Shown: positions 51,776-61,687, counted from the first letter of the stretch. The stretch is 64,000 nt of DNA from Thermohalobaculum sp039815685 (GCA_039815685.1 JBCBYV010000017.1:1-64000); one strand, 5' to 3'. Translations and numbers: made by a program. Notes: generated by a model not told the origin, from the letters alone.

Positions 51776-52612
51776 TCACGCCGGTTTTCCGTCCTTCGTC
51801 GCCACCTTTGTCTCTTTCAGGAGACGCGACGCCTCGCCCAGCGCGGTTTCCGCGTCGAGGCCGATGGCGTCAGCACCGATCCGAGTCCCAGTTTCCGGAT
51901 GGCGCAGGATGGCTGCCCCGCCGACGAGCACGTGGAGGCGGGGATTCTTGCTGAGCCTGCGCGCCGACTTGACCAGCGCTGACAGGGTCGAGAGATGGCG
52001 GTCCGTCGCCACCGAGAGAGCGAGCGCATCGTAGTGCTGCGCCGCAATCTGGGCCAGCAGCACATGCGCGGCGCTGCCGACCGAACGTGTCGCATCCCAC
52101 CCAGCGCGCTCAAAAGCATCGCGCAGGATCGATATGCCGAGCACATGCTGTTCGCCGGGGGCACTCGCCAGCAGCACCGCGGGCCGCGCCGCCGACGCGG
52201 CGACCAGCCGGGGCGGTGCGAGCTGCCGGATCTCACGCAGCATCGCTTCGATCAGATCGACGCCGCAGGTCACGGCCACGAAATCGCAGGAGTCTTCTTC
52301 CCAACCGCGACCGAGTGCGCGCGCAACCTCCCCCAGCAGCTCCTCGCTGAGAACCTCGGGGCGCATACCGGCCTGCACAGCGCGGGTGATCAGCGAAAGC
52401 GCACCCTCCCGCTCGCCGCGAAGCGCATAGCGCAGAACCATGTCGCGCATCGCATCGTCAGGCACGGGCGCGTCGCGGCGCGCCTGCTTTACAAGGCTCG
52501 GAATCACGCGCTCCGACAGCGCCGCGCGCAGCTGTTGCAATGCATCGCCCGCGGCCGCCATGTCACGCGGCCTCGTCACGTTGCTCGCACTGTCCCCGGC
52601 ATTGCCAGTCAT
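51776..52612 (-). CDS. ppaA: PpaA/AerR cobalamin-binding antirepressor of PpsR
   Basis: 278-residue regulator that binds vitamin B12 and modulates PpsR/CrtJ. The C-terminal two-thirds is a cobalamin-binding fold with GEQHVLGISILRDAFERAGW (ExHxxG, His as cobalt ligand), SVATDRHLSTLSALV and VLVGGAAILRHPE. The N-terminal third is a helical segment (LRAALSERVIPSLV). It is divergent from bchF and followed by ppsR after 74 bases, the usual arrangement. B12-bound AerR is known to respond to light in Rhodobacter. Confidence 0.93.
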   Translation of the reverse strand: MTGNAGDSASNVTRPRDMAAAGDALQQLRAALSERVIPSLVKQARRDAPVPDDAMRDMVLRYALRGEREGALSLITRAVQAGMRPEVLSEELLGEVARALGRGWEEDSCDFVAVTCGVDLIEAMLREIRQLAPPRLVAASAARPAVLLASAPGEQHVLGISILRDAFERAGWDATRSVGSAAHVLLAQIAAQHYDALALSVATDRHLSTLSALVKSARRLSKNPRLHVLVGGAAILRHPETGTRIGADAIGLDAETALGEASRLLKETKVATKDGKPA

Positions 52613-52939
52613 CCGCGATCCTCCTGACGCCGTCGCGGGCCATCTGGCTGGCTTTCGTCATCGCCTCCATCTCGGAACCCGGACGAGAGTCACGTGCCTT
52701 CAGGAGCCTAGCGTCAACTTGTGCTTACCCCCTTTCCACGAGACTAGCAACGCAAGCTGCGCCTATCGTCCCAAATAATTGGTGAACAACGCAACATTAT
52801 GCGCGAGATGAGATTAATTCGATCAATCCCCACGCGCTCACCCAGTTTCTGATACATATGAAACCGTAAACTAAGATTGACACTGCGACTGTCAGCCGCG
52901 TAGCCTTCCCGCATCACACCGCCCGTCAGAGGCCCGAGG
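52613..52939. promoter_or_regulatory. Divergent ppaA/bchF control region
   Basis: About 327 bases, AT-rich between 52720 and 52885, unlike the coding regions. No exact TGT-N12-ACA is present; cgt-N12-aca at 52865-52882 matches it with one base wrong. A palindrome-like attaattcgatcaat at 52812-52826 and a TGACA-N7-TGTCA dyad at 52878-52894 are candidate sites. It must hold promoters for the bchFNBHLM-lhaA-puhA unit and for ppaA. Confidence 0.6.
52878..52894. promoter_or_regulatory. TGACA-N7-TGTCA dyad upstream of bchF
   Basis: Perfect 5-bp inverted repeat with 7-base spacer, 46 bases before the bchF ATG. The half-sites are those of PpsR (TGTCA) but in the opposite orientation, so a different regulator or an altered contact is possible. 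Confidence 0.4.
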
Positions 52940-53449
52940 ATGCGCACCAGCCCAGCCCCCCGCCATTCTGTGCGAAAGGCGCCGAGACCCCTCTATTCGC
53001 CGGAGGAGCGGCAGCGCCGGGACGAGACCGCCTGGACCACGGTCCAGGGTGTGCTTGCGCCGCTGCAGTTCGCCGTCTTCCTCGTGAGCCTGGCGCTGGT
53101 CCTGCGCTTCCTCATCACGGGGGAGGGCGAAGGGCTCGCAGCCGCCTCCATCGTGCTCAAGACACTCGTGCTCTACACGATCATGGTCACCGGTGCGATC
53201 TGGGAGAAAGTCGTTTTTGGCCAGTATCTTCTGGCCCCTTCCTTCTTTTGGGAGGACATGGTCAGCTTCGCGGTGATCGCGCTTCACACCGCCTATCTCG
53301 TGATGCTGCTCGGCGGCTATGGCAACGCGGGCGAGCAGATGGCCGTGGCCCTCGCCGCCTACGCCCTCTACGTCGTCAATGCCGCGCAGTTCCTGCTGAA
53401 GCTTCGCCGCGCCCGCCTGGATGCGGGACCTGTCGGGGAGCCGGCCTGA
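52940..53449 (+). CDS. bchF: 3-vinyl bacteriochlorophyllide hydratase
   Basis: Hydrates the 3-vinyl group of chlorophyllide/bacteriochlorophyllide on the way to bacteriochlorophyll a. 169 residues with four hydrophobic helices; YSPEERQRRDETAWTTVQGV at the N-terminus and EKVVFGQYLLAPSFFWEDMV are characteristic of BchF. The start ATG 52940 follows AGAGG. The stop overlaps the bchN ATG (TGATG), beginning a chain of overlapping bch genes. Confidence 0.95.
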   Translation: MRTSPAPRHSVRKAPRPLYSPEERQRRDETAWTTVQGVLAPLQFAVFLVSLALVLRFLITGEGEGLAAASIVLKTLVLYTIMVTGAIWEKVVFGQYLLAPSFFWEDMVSFAVIALHTAYLVMLLGGYGNAGEQMAVALAAYALYVVNAAQFLLKLRRARLDAGPVGEPA

Positions 53450-54735
53450 TGGCGCCCGACGATCATGTGCGCGGTGCAGGCGCCGGGGCCGCGCCCGCGC
53501 TCGCCGGGCCGCGCGTCCTCCGCGAGCAGGGACAGCGGGAGGTCTTCTGCGGTCTCACCGGCATCATCTGGCTGCATCGCAAGATCCAGGACGCCTTCTT
53601 CCTCGTCGTCGGCAGCCGGACCTGCGCGCATCTCCTGCAATCCGCCGCGGGCGTGATGATCTTCGCCGAGCCGCGCTTCGCCACCGCGATCATCGACGAC
53701 CGGGACCTCGCGGGCCTCGCCGACGCCAATGACGAGCTGGACCGCGTCGTGGGCGAGCTGCTGGAGCGCCGGCCCGATATCAAGCTCCTCTTCCTCGTCG
53801 GCTCCTGCCCGTCGGAAGTCATCAAGCTCGATCTCAGCCGTGCCGCCGAACGTCTTGGCGCTGCTCATCATCCCCACTGCCGGGTCCTCAACTATTCGGG
53901 CAGCGGGATCGAGACGACGTTTACCGAGGGCGAAGATACCTGCCTCGCCGCCCTCGTGCCGGAGCTGCCGGAGACGGAGGCGCCGGGTCTACTGGTCGCC
54001 GGGGCCCTGGCGGAGATCGTCGAGGACCAGTTCGCCCGCCTCTTCGCCGAACTCGATATCCCCGTGGGCTTCCTGCCGCCCCGCCGCGCAGGCGATCTGC
54101 CAGCCGTCGGGCCGAATACGAAAATCCTGTTGGCTCAGCCCTTTCTGCCCGAAACCTGCCGCCTTCTCGAAGCCCGTGGCGCGCAGCTTCTCGAGGCGCC
54201 CTACCCCCTCGGCGCCGAAGGCACCACCGCATGGCTCCGTGCGGCATCCGAGGCTTTCCGGATCCCCGAGCCGCGCTTTCGCAAGGTGACGGACGCGCCC
54301 CGCGCCCGGGCCGAGGCCGCCGTCGCCCGCCGCGCCGCGGACCTCGCCGGGCGGCGCATCTTCTTCTTCCCGGACAGCCAGCTCGAACTGCCGCTTGCGC
54401 GCTTTCTCTCCCGCGAGGCCGGCATGACGCCGGTCGAGGTTGGCATGCCGTATCTCCACGCCCGCCACCACGGACCCGAGATCGCCCTCCTCGGCGAAGG
54501 CGTTCAGCTCTCCGAGGGCCAGGACGTCGACCGCCAGCTCGCTCGCGCCCGCGACGCACGCGCCGATATCACCGTCTGCGGCCTCGGTCTCGCGAACCCG
54601 CTCGAGGCCGAGGGTCTGACGACCAAATGGTCCATCGAGCTCGTCTTCACGCCGATCCAGGGATACGAGCAGGCCGGGGATCTCGCCGAACTCTTCGCCC
54701 GCCCGCTCGAGCGCAAGACGAGGCTGAAGATATGA
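53449..54735 (+). CDS. bchN: Light-independent protochlorophyllide reductase subunit N
   Basis: One half of the catalytic NB component of dark-operative protochlorophyllide reductase. 428 residues. The three cysteines that bind the NB [4Fe-4S] cluster are Cys34 (FCGLTGI), Cys59 (SRTCAHLL) and Cys120 (GSCPSEVIKLDL). Length and motifs are normal. ATG shares bases with the bchF stop; the gene ends inside the bchB start (ATGA). Confidence 0.96.
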   Translation: MAPDDHVRGAGAGAAPALAGPRVLREQGQREVFCGLTGIIWLHRKIQDAFFLVVGSRTCAHLLQSAAGVMIFAEPRFATAIIDDRDLAGLADANDELDRVVGELLERRPDIKLLFLVGSCPSEVIKLDLSRAAERLGAAHHPHCRVLNYSGSGIETTFTEGEDTCLAALVPELPETEAPGLLVAGALAEIVEDQFARLFAELDIPVGFLPPRRAGDLPAVGPNTKILLAQPFLPETCRLLEARGAQLLEAPYPLGAEGTTAWLRAASEAFRIPEPRFRKVTDAPRARAEAAVARRAADLAGRRIFFFPDSQLELPLARFLSREAGMTPVEVGMPYLHARHHGPEIALLGEGVQLSEGQDVDRQLARARDARADITVCGLGLANPLEAEGLTTKWSIELVFTPIQGYEQAGDLAELFARPLERKTRLKI

Positions 54736-56273
54736 AGCTAACCCTCTGGACATACGAGGCTCCGCCCCATGTCGGCGCGATGCGCATCGCGGCCTCCATG
54801 GAGGGTCTGCACTACGTCCTGCATGCGCCGCAGGGGGATACCTACGCCGATCTCCTCTTCACCATGATCCAGCGGGACAAGAAGCGCCCACCGGTCACCT
54901 ACACCACCTTCCAGGCGCGCGACCTCGGCTCGGACACGGCCAATCTCTTCCGCCGCGCGCTTGAGAGCGCCGTGGAGACCTTCGATCCCGAGGCGCTGAT
55001 CGTCGGCAGCTCCTGCACGGCCGAGCTCATCCAGGATGACCCCGGCGGGTTGGCGGAGGGGGCGGGCCTCGATCTGCCTGTCGTGCCGCTGGAGCTCCCC
55101 GCCTACCAGAAGAAGGAGAACTGGGGCGCGGCCGAGACGCTCTATCAGCTCATCCGCCGCTTCGCCCCGATCGGCGCCGACGGCCCGGTGGAACGCACCT
55201 GGGACCGGCCCCGCGCCAACATCCTCGGGCCCACTTCCCTCGGCTTCCGCAACCGCGACGATGTGGCGGAGGTGCGGCGCATCCTTGATGCGATGGGGAT
55301 CGAGGTGAACCTCGTGGCCCCCCTCGGCGCGCGGCCCATGGACCTCACGCGCCTTGCCACCGCCGACCTCAACATCATGCTCTATCCGGAGATCTCCGAG
55401 AGCGCGGCACGCTGGCTGAAGCGCACCTACAGCCAGCCAATGACGACCGTGCAGCCCATCGGCATCGGCGCCACCAACGACTTCATCGATGAGCTCGCTG
55501 GGATCACCGGCGCCGATCCCGCCCCGGCCAAGGCGCTCGGCGCACGCATGCCGTGGTACTCGGCCTCGATCGACTCGACCTACCTCACCGGCAAGCGCGT
55601 CTTCGTCTTCGCCGACGGCACCCACGCCCTCGCCACCGCGCGGGTTGCGACCGAGGAGTTCGGCTTCACCCTCGCCGGTCTCGGCACCTACAGCCGCGAG
55701 ATGGCCCGCCCGGTGCGAGAAGCGGCAAAGGCCCACGGGCTCGAGGCGCTGATCACGGACGACTACCTCGAGGTCGAGCGCGCGGTGGCGAACGCGGCGC
55801 CCGAACTCCTCCTCGGCACGCAGATGGAGCGCCATATCGCCAAGCGTCTGGGCGTCGGCTGCGCCGTGATCTCGGCGCCTGTGCATGTGCAGGACTTCCC
55901 CGCCCGATACTCGCCGCAGATGGGCTTCGAGGGCGCCAACGTGCTCTGGGACGCCTGGGTCCACCCCCTCGTCATGGGGCTCGAGGAACACCTCCTCGGC
56001 ATGTTCCGCGAGGATTTCGAGTTCAACGACGAAGCCCAGCCCAGCCATCTCGGCCACGGCACGCGCGCGGAGGAAGCGCCCGCTGCCGAGGAGGACGAAG
56101 CGGAGGCCGGCCCGCTCGGCTGGACGGCCGAAGCTGAGAAGGAGCTCAAGAAGGTCCCGTTCTTCGTGCGCGGCAAGGTACGCCGGAACACCGAGGCCTT
56201 CGCGACCGCGGAAGGACGGCCCGAGATCACCCTCGAAACCCTCTACGACGCCAAGGCCCATTATGCGCGTTGA
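54732..56273 (+). CDS. bchB: Light-independent protochlorophyllide reductase subunit B
   Basis: Second half of the NB component. 513 residues. Asp36 in HAPQGDTYADLL is the unusual oxygen ligand of the NB cluster known from Rhodobacter capsulatus. Other marks: GSSCTAELIQDDPGG and PIGIGATNDFIDEL. The C-terminal domain (WTAEAEKELKKVPFFVRGKV) after an acidic Glu/Ala linker at about 440-460 is the normal PCP-reductase tail. ATG overlaps the bchN stop by 4 bases; 3' end overlaps bchH by 11. Confidence 0.96.
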   Translation: MKLTLWTYEAPPHVGAMRIAASMEGLHYVLHAPQGDTYADLLFTMIQRDKKRPPVTYTTFQARDLGSDTANLFRRALESAVETFDPEALIVGSSCTAELIQDDPGGLAEGAGLDLPVVPLELPAYQKKENWGAAETLYQLIRRFAPIGADGPVERTWDRPRANILGPTSLGFRNRDDVAEVRRILDAMGIEVNLVAPLGARPMDLTRLATADLNIMLYPEISESAARWLKRTYSQPMTTVQPIGIGATNDFIDELAGITGADPAPAKALGARMPWYSASIDSTYLTGKRVFVFADGTHALATARVATEEFGFTLAGLGTYSREMARPVREAAKAHGLEALITDDYLEVERAVANAAPELLLGTQMERHIAKRLGVGCAVISAPVHVQDFPARYSPQMGFEGANVLWDAWVHPLVMGLEEHLLGMFREDFEFNDEAQPSHLGHGTRAEEAPAAEEDEAEAGPLGWTAEAEKELKKVPFFVRGKVRRNTEAFATAEGRPEITLETLYDAKAHYAR

Positions 56274-59200
56274 AGGCCCCGATACCCCCGCTGGCGGCGG
56301 GCGCGCCGCACCGCCGCGCGTGCGCGTCGCCATCGTCACGCTCGATGCGCATTTCGCAGCCGCCCTCGGCCGCGTGCGACGTCGCCTCTCGGCCGAAGCG
56401 CCGGGGCTAGAGATCTCGCTCCACGCCGCCACCGAATGGGCGGAAAGCCCCGAAGCGCTCGGTGCCGCCAAGGCCGCGGTGGCGGAGGCGGACATCGTCC
56501 TCTGCGCGATGCTCTTCATCGACGACCATATCCGCGCGATCATGCCGGATCTCGAGGCGCGGCGTGCCCGCTGCGACGCGCTGATCGCCATCGTCTCCGC
56601 GCCCGAGATCGTCAAGCTCACGCATGCCGGCCGTCTCGACATGGCCAAGCCCGAGAAGGGGGTGATCAGCCTCCTCAAGCGCCTCCGCGGCAAACGCGGC
56701 GGCGAGGGCGGCGGGTCGAAGAGCGCGTCCTCCGGCGCGGGGCAGATGGCGATGCTCCGCCGCATCCCCAAGATCCTGCGCTACATCCCCGGCAGCGCAC
56801 AGGACCTGCGCGCCTATTTCCTCGCCATGCAGTACTGGCTGAGCGGGTCGGACGAGAACCTCGCCTCGCTCATCGCCATGCTGGTCGACCGCTACGCCGA
56901 CGGGCCCCGCGCGGTCTGGCGCGGCCGGCTCCGTGTGGAGCCGCCCATCGACTACCCGGAGACGGGGCTCTACCACCCGGCCATGCCTGGCCGCGTCGGG
57001 GAAGACCTCGCGGCGCTTCCGAACCGGCAGGGCACCAAGGGGCGCGTCGGCCTCATCCTCCTCCGCTCCTACGTGCTCGCCAAGGACACAGGCCATTACG
57101 ATGGCGCCATCGCCGCACTCGAGGCCGAGGGGCTGACCGTCGTGCCCGTCTTCGCCGCGGGCCTCGATGCGCGCCCCGCGATCGAGCGCTTCTTCATGGA
57201 GGACGGCGAAAGCACTGTGGACACAGTGATTTCACTCACCGGCTTCAGCCTCGTCGGCGGCCCCGCCTACAACGATGCGCGTGCGGCCGAAGAGATCCTC
57301 GCCAAGCTCGACGTCCCCTACATCGCCGCCCATGCGCTCGAGTTCCAGTCGCTCGAGCAATGGGGTGCATCGAGCCGCGGCCTCCAGCCCATCGAGACGA
57401 CGGTGATGGTGGCGATCCCCGAGCTCGACGGCGCCACGAACCCCATGGTCTTCGGCGGAAGGTCAGACGGCTCGGGCCTGCCGGCGCAGTGCTGCGAGAG
57501 CCAGTGCCTCTTCCCCGCGACGGATCTGCGCGAGATGCATGTCTGTCAAGATCGTGTCCGCCGCCTCGCGGGCCGCGCCGCCCGCCTCGTCGCCCTCCGC
57601 CGCCGCGAACGGGCGGAGCGCAAGGTCGCCATCGTCCTCTTCAACTTCCCGCCCAACGCTGGCGCCACCGGCTCCGCCGCGTTCCTCGCCGTCTGGGAAA
57701 GCCTCCTAAACACGCTGAAATCCATGGAGGAAGCGGGCTACACGCTGGAAGCCCCCGCCTGTGTCGACGCGCTTCGCGATGCGGTTCTCGGCCGGCCCGA
57801 GGAGGACGGGACCGAGGCAAACATCGCCGACCGCATCCCCGCCGACCGGCACGTGGCCGAGGAGCGGTGGCTGATGGAGATCGAGCAGGTCTGGGGCCCC
57901 GCGCCGGGCAAGCACAACACCGACGGGCGCAACATCCACATCCTCGGCGCCCGCTTCGGCAACGTCTTCGTCGGCATCCAGCCCGCCTTCGGGTGGGAGG
58001 GCGATCCGATGCGCCTGCTCTTCGAAGGCGGCTTCGCACCGACACATGCCTTCAGCGCTTTCTACCGCTGGATCGACCAGGACTTCGGCGCGGACGCGGT
58101 GCTGCATTTCGGCACCCATGGCGCGCTCGAATTCATGCCGGGCAAACAGTCGGGCCTCTCGCAGCTCTGCTGGCCCGACCGGCTGATCGGCGATATGCCG
58201 AACCTCTATCTCTACGCCTCAAACAACCCGTCCGAGGGCGCCATCGCCCGGCGTCGCGCGGGCGCCACGCTCATTAGCTATCTCACGCCGCCGGTCGCGC
58301 ATGCCGGGCTCTACAAGGGCCTTGCGGATCTCCGCGCCTCGCTCGAACGCTGGCGGGGCGACGACGCGATGCCAACGGAGACGCGCACGCGCCTTGCCGA
58401 GCAGGTGCAGGCGGAGGCAGCGGCCGTCGATCTCTGCGCGCCGGAGCCGATCTGGTGCCTCGCGGATGCGGAGGCGCGGATCCCCGGGCTTCTAGCCGCC
58501 CTCACCGAGCTCGAGCACACGCTTATCCCTCACGGCCTGCATGTCGTCGGCCGGCCGCCCTCGCTTGAGGAACGCGCCGATCTCCTCGGCGTCATGGCCG
58601 ATGCGGGCCACCGGTTGACCCCCGCCCGCCCGGCGCTTGAGCGACTTGCGATGGGCGGGACGGGAGCGGAGAGCCTCGCGATCTCGGGGATCGTGATCAA
58701 TCCGGAGACGCGCGACGCTTTCGACAGACTCGCAGAGGCTGCGAAGCTCCTCGCCGAAGACCATGAAATCCCCGCGCTTCTCCGCGCGCTCGACGGCTCC
58801 TACATCCGCCCCGCACCCGGCGGCGATCTGATCCGGAGCGCAGAGGTCCTGCCGACGGGGCGTAACCTGCACGGCTTCGACCCTTTCCGCATTCCCTCCG
58901 CCTTCGCCATGGCCGAAGGTGCGCGCCAGACCGAGAAGCTGCTGGCCAGGCATCGGGAGGAGCACAGCGCCCTCCCCCGCCGCGTGGCCCTCGTCCTCTG
59001 GGGCACGGATACGATCAAGCAGGAAGGCGGGCCGATGGCGCAGGCCCTCGCCCTCCTCGGCGCGGAGCCGCGGCGCGACAGCTACGGCCGGGTCTGCGGC
59101 GCCCGCCTCGTCCCGCTCGAGGAACTTGGCCGCCCCCGCATCGACGTGATGCTCACACTCTCCGGCATCTTCCGCGACCTCCTGCCGATCCAGGTGCAGG

Positions 59201-60042
59201 TGCTGGCGGAGGCGTGCCAGCGAGCGGCCGCCGCGGACGAGCCCGACGAAATGAACTTCATCCGGGCCGAGAGCCGCGCGCTGATGGAGCGCACCGGTGC
59301 CAAGCTCGAAGAGGCCGCCCTCCGCGTCTTCTCCAATGCCGACGGCGCTTACGGCTCGAACGTCAACCAGTTGATCGACAGCGGCCTCTGGACCGACGAG
59401 GACGAACTGGCCGACGCCTACGCGGCCCGGAAGTGCTTCGCCTATGGCGCGGACGGCAAGCCGATGAAGCGGCCCCGCCACCTCGCGGACATGCTGACGG
59501 GCGTCGATCTCGCCTATCAGACGCTGGACAGCGTGGAGCTCGGCGTCACGACGATCGACCACTATTTCGACACGCTGGGCGGCATCGGCCGGGCGGTGAA
59601 GCGCGCCCGCGGCGGCCAGCAGGTGCCAGTCTATATCGGCGACCAGACGCGGGGCGAAGGCAAGGTCCGCACGCTCTCCGAACAGGTCGCGCTCGAGACC
59701 CGCACCCGCACGCTCAACCCGAAATGGTTCGAGGGCATGCTCGCCCACGGCTCCGAAGGCGTACGCCAGATCGAGGCCAGCATCACCAACACGGTCGGCT
59801 GGTCCGCCACCACCGGCGCCGTGGAACCCTGGGTCTATCAGCGCACGGCCGAGACCTTCGTGCTGGACGAGGCCATGCGCCGCCGCCTCGCCAGCCTCAA
59901 CCCCAAAGCCAGCGCTCGCCTCGCCAGCCGTCTGATCGAAGCGCATGAGCGCGATTACTGGCAACCCGACGCCGAAACCCTGGCCGCCCTCCATGCCGCC
60001 AGCGACGAACTCGAGGATCGCCTCGAGGGCATCACGATCTGA
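56263..60042 (+). CDS. bchH: Magnesium chelatase subunit H
   Basis: Porphyrin-binding catalytic subunit of magnesium chelatase, which inserts Mg into protoporphyrin IX with BchI and BchD (not in this window). 1259 residues, normal for BchH. Marks: MAMLRRIPKILRYIPGSAQDL, LFNFPPNAGATGSAAFLAVW, LHFGTHGALEFMPGKQSGL and YLYASNNPSEGAIARRR. The ATG 56263 lies inside the last codons of bchB. bchL follows after 10 bases. Confidence 0.96.
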   Translation: MRVEGPDTPAGGGRAAPPRVRVAIVTLDAHFAAALGRVRRRLSAEAPGLEISLHAATEWAESPEALGAAKAAVAEADIVLCAMLFIDDHIRAIMPDLEARRARCDALIAIVSAPEIVKLTHAGRLDMAKPEKGVISLLKRLRGKRGGEGGGSKSASSGAGQMAMLRRIPKILRYIPGSAQDLRAYFLAMQYWLSGSDENLASLIAMLVDRYADGPRAVWRGRLRVEPPIDYPETGLYHPAMPGRVGEDLAALPNRQGTKGRVGLILLRSYVLAKDTGHYDGAIAALEAEGLTVVPVFAAGLDARPAIERFFMEDGESTVDTVISLTGFSLVGGPAYNDARAAEEILAKLDVPYIAAHALEFQSLEQWGASSRGLQPIETTVMVAIPELDGATNPMVFGGRSDGSGLPAQCCESQCLFPATDLREMHVCQDRVRRLAGRAARLVALRRRERAERKVAIVLFNFPPNAGATGSAAFLAVWESLLNTLKSMEEAGYTLEAPACVDALRDAVLGRPEEDGTEANIADRIPADRHVAEERWLMEIEQVWGPAPGKHNTDGRNIHILGARFGNVFVGIQPAFGWEGDPMRLLFEGGFAPTHAFSAFYRWIDQDFGADAVLHFGTHGALEFMPGKQSGLSQLCWPDRLIGDMPNLYLYASNNPSEGAIARRRAGATLISYLTPPVAHAGLYKGLADLRASLERWRGDDAMPTETRTRLAEQVQAEAAAVDLCAPEPIWCLADAEARIPGLLAALTELEHTLIPHGLHVVGRPPSLEERADLLGVMADAGHRLTPARPALERLAMGGTGAESLAISGIVINPETRDAFDRLAEAAKLLAEDHEIPALLRALDGSYIRPAPGGDLIRSAEVLPTGRNLHGFDPFRIPSAFAMAEGARQTEKLLARHREEHSALPRRVALVLWGTDTIKQEGGPMAQALALLGAEPRRDSYGRVCGARLVPLEELGRPRIDVMLTLSGIFRDLLPIQVQVLAEACQRAAAADEPDEMNFIRAESRALMERTGAKLEEAALRVFSNADGAYGSNVNQLIDSGLWTDEDELADAYAARKCFAYGADGKPMKRPRHLADMLTGVDLAYQTLDSVELGVTTIDHYFDTLGGIGRAVKRARGGQQVPVYIGDQTRGEGKVRTLSEQVALETRTRTLNPKWFEGMLAHGSEGVRQIEASITNTVGWSATTGAVEPWVYQRTAETFVLDEAMRRRLASLNPKASARLASRLIEAHERDYWQPDAETLAALHAASDELEDRLEGITI

Positions 60043-60052
60043 AGGAACGCCC

Positions 60053-60964
60053 ATGAGCCCGCTCGGAGAACCACCTGCCATCGTCGCCCGCCGGCCCCGT
60101 CAGAAGGGAGACGGCGAGGGCTCGGTGCAGCAGCACATGGACCCCAAGATGAAGATCGAGGGGGCGAAGGTCTTCTCGGTCTACGGCAAGGGCGGAATCG
60201 GAAAATCGACAACCTCGTCAAACCTCTCCGCTGCGTTTTCGAAGCTCGGCAAGAGAGTGCTGCAGATCGGCTGCGATCCTAAGCACGACAGCACCTTCAC
60301 GCTCACGAAATGCCTCGTGCCGACGGTGATCGACGCGCTCGAAAGCGTCGATTTCCATACCGAGGAGTTGCGGGCCGAGGACTTCGTCTACGAGGGCTAT
60401 AACGGCGTGATGTGCGTCGAGGCCGGCGGCCCGCCCGCGGGCACGGGCTGTGGTGGCTACGTGGTCGGCCAGACGGTCCGGCTCCTCAAGGAGCACCACC
60501 TCCTCGAGGACACGGATGTCGTGATCTTCGACGTCCTCGGCGACGTCGTCTGCGGGGGTTTCGCGGCACCGCTCCAGCACGCCGACCGGGCCGTGATCGT
60601 GACCGCCAACGATTTCGACTCGATCTATGCCATGAACCGGATCGTCGCCGCCGTGCAGGCAAAGTCCAAGAACTATACGGTCCGCCTCGCCGGCTGTGTC
60701 GCCAACCGCTCCCGCGAGACCGAGCAGGTCGACCGGTACTGCGAGAAGGTCGGCTTCCGCCGCCTCGCCCACCTGCCCGATCTCGACGCCATCCGTCGCT
60801 CCCGCCTCAAGAAATGCACGCTCTTCGAGATGGACGATGACGACGTCGCGCCGGTTCAGGCCGAGTACATCAAGCTCGCCGAGACGCTCTGGGCCGGGAC
60901 GGATCCGCTGGCGCCCGCGCCGATGAAGGACCGGGAGATCTTCGAACTCCTGGGCTTCGACTGA
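60053..60964 (+). CDS. bchL: Light-independent protochlorophyllide reductase ATP-binding subunit L
   Basis: NifH-like homodimeric ATPase that passes electrons to BchNB. 303 residues. P-loop VYGKGGIGKSTTSSNLS after an N-terminal tail of about 35 residues typical of this group; cluster ligands Cys133 (GTGCGGYVVG) and Cys167 (DVVCGGFAAP) bridge the dimer's [4Fe-4S]. ATG 60053 has AAGGAA upstream. LTKCLVPTVID replaces the more usual LTGSLVPTVID, a minor change. Confidence 0.96.
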   Translation: MSPLGEPPAIVARRPRQKGDGEGSVQQHMDPKMKIEGAKVFSVYGKGGIGKSTTSSNLSAAFSKLGKRVLQIGCDPKHDSTFTLTKCLVPTVIDALESVDFHTEELRAEDFVYEGYNGVMCVEAGGPPAGTGCGGYVVGQTVRLLKEHHLLEDTDVVIFDVLGDVVCGGFAAPLQHADRAVIVTANDFDSIYAMNRIVAAVQAKSKNYTVRLAGCVANRSRETEQVDRYCEKVGFRRLAHLPDLDAIRRSRLKKCTLFEMDDDDVAPVQAEYIKLAETLWAGTDPLAPAPMKDREIFELLGFD

Positions 60965-60976
60965 GGGGGGACTACG

Positions 60977-61687
60977 ATGAGCCTCAGCGAGCATAGCCCG
61001 AGCTACGCCAGCCGCCGCGCCGAGCTGACGACCTATTTCGACCGCACGGCGGCCGAGACCTGGAAGCGGCTGACCTCGGACGCGCCCGTCTCCCGCATCC
61101 GCGCGACCGTGCGCGCGGGCCGGGCGGAGATGGCGGACACCCTCGCCGGCTGGCTGGCCGAGGACCTCACCGGCGCGCGCATCCTCGATGCGGGCTGCGG
61201 CACCGGGACGCTCGCCATGCGCCTCGCCGCCCGGGGCGCGGAAGTGGTGGCGGTGGACGTCGCCGCGAACCTCGTCGACGTCGCCGCCGAGCGCGCGGCC
61301 GAGACGCTGACCCCCGCCGCTGCACGGCGCATCCGCTGGCATGCGGGCGACATGCTGGCCCCGTCCCTCGGGCAGTTCGACTTCATCATCGCGATGGACA
61401 GCCTCATCCACTATCGCCAGCACGACATGGTGGACGCGGTCACGCGCCTTGCCGAGCGGGCGGAGGGCGGGCTCCTCTTCACCTACGCCCCGCGCACGCC
61501 GCTGCTCGCCGCGATGCATGTCGCAGGCAGCGTCTTCCCGAAATCCGATCGCTCCCCGCGGATCGAGCCGATCCCGCGCGCCCGCATCGCCGGCCGCCTC
61601 GGCCAGCGCGGCCTGCGCCCTTGCCGGCTCCACCGCGTCCATCGCGGCTTCTACATCTCCGAAGCGCTGGAGGTGACCGCCCAATGA
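60977..61687 (+). CDS. bchM: Mg-protoporphyrin IX O-methyltransferase
   Basis: SAM-dependent enzyme that methylates the C13 propionate of Mg-protoporphyrin IX. 236 residues; SAM motif I is ILDAGCGTGTLAMRLA (about residues 69-84), motif II region FDFIIAMDSLIHY, and FTYAPRTPLLAAMH is typical for BchM. The ATG follows a GAGGGGGG run. Its stop overlaps the lhaA ATG (ATGA). Confidence 0.95.
   Translation: MSLSEHSPSYASRRAELTTYFDRTAAETWKRLTSDAPVSRIRATVRAGRAEMADTLAGWLAEDLTGARILDAGCGTGTLAMRLAARGAEVVAVDVAANLVDVAAERAAETLTPAAARRIRWHAGDMLAPSLGQFDFIIAMDSLIHYRQHDMVDAVTRLAERAEGGLLFTYAPRTPLLAAMHVAGSVFPKSDRSPRIEPIPRARIAGRLGQRGLRPCRLHRVHRGFYISEALEVTAQ

Noticed and set aside
52812..52826. FNR/FixK box attaattcgatcaat upstream of bchF
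   Set aside because: Spacing does not fit TTGAT-N4-ATCAA, and one half-site departs from consensus; kept only as a note in the control region.
54738..56771. Long minus-strand frame opposite bchB and the start of bchH
   Set aside because: Antisense shadow of highly conserved bch genes.
58492..60081. Minus-strand frame opposite the 3' part of bchH
   Set aside because: Same reason; no ribosome site and no domain.
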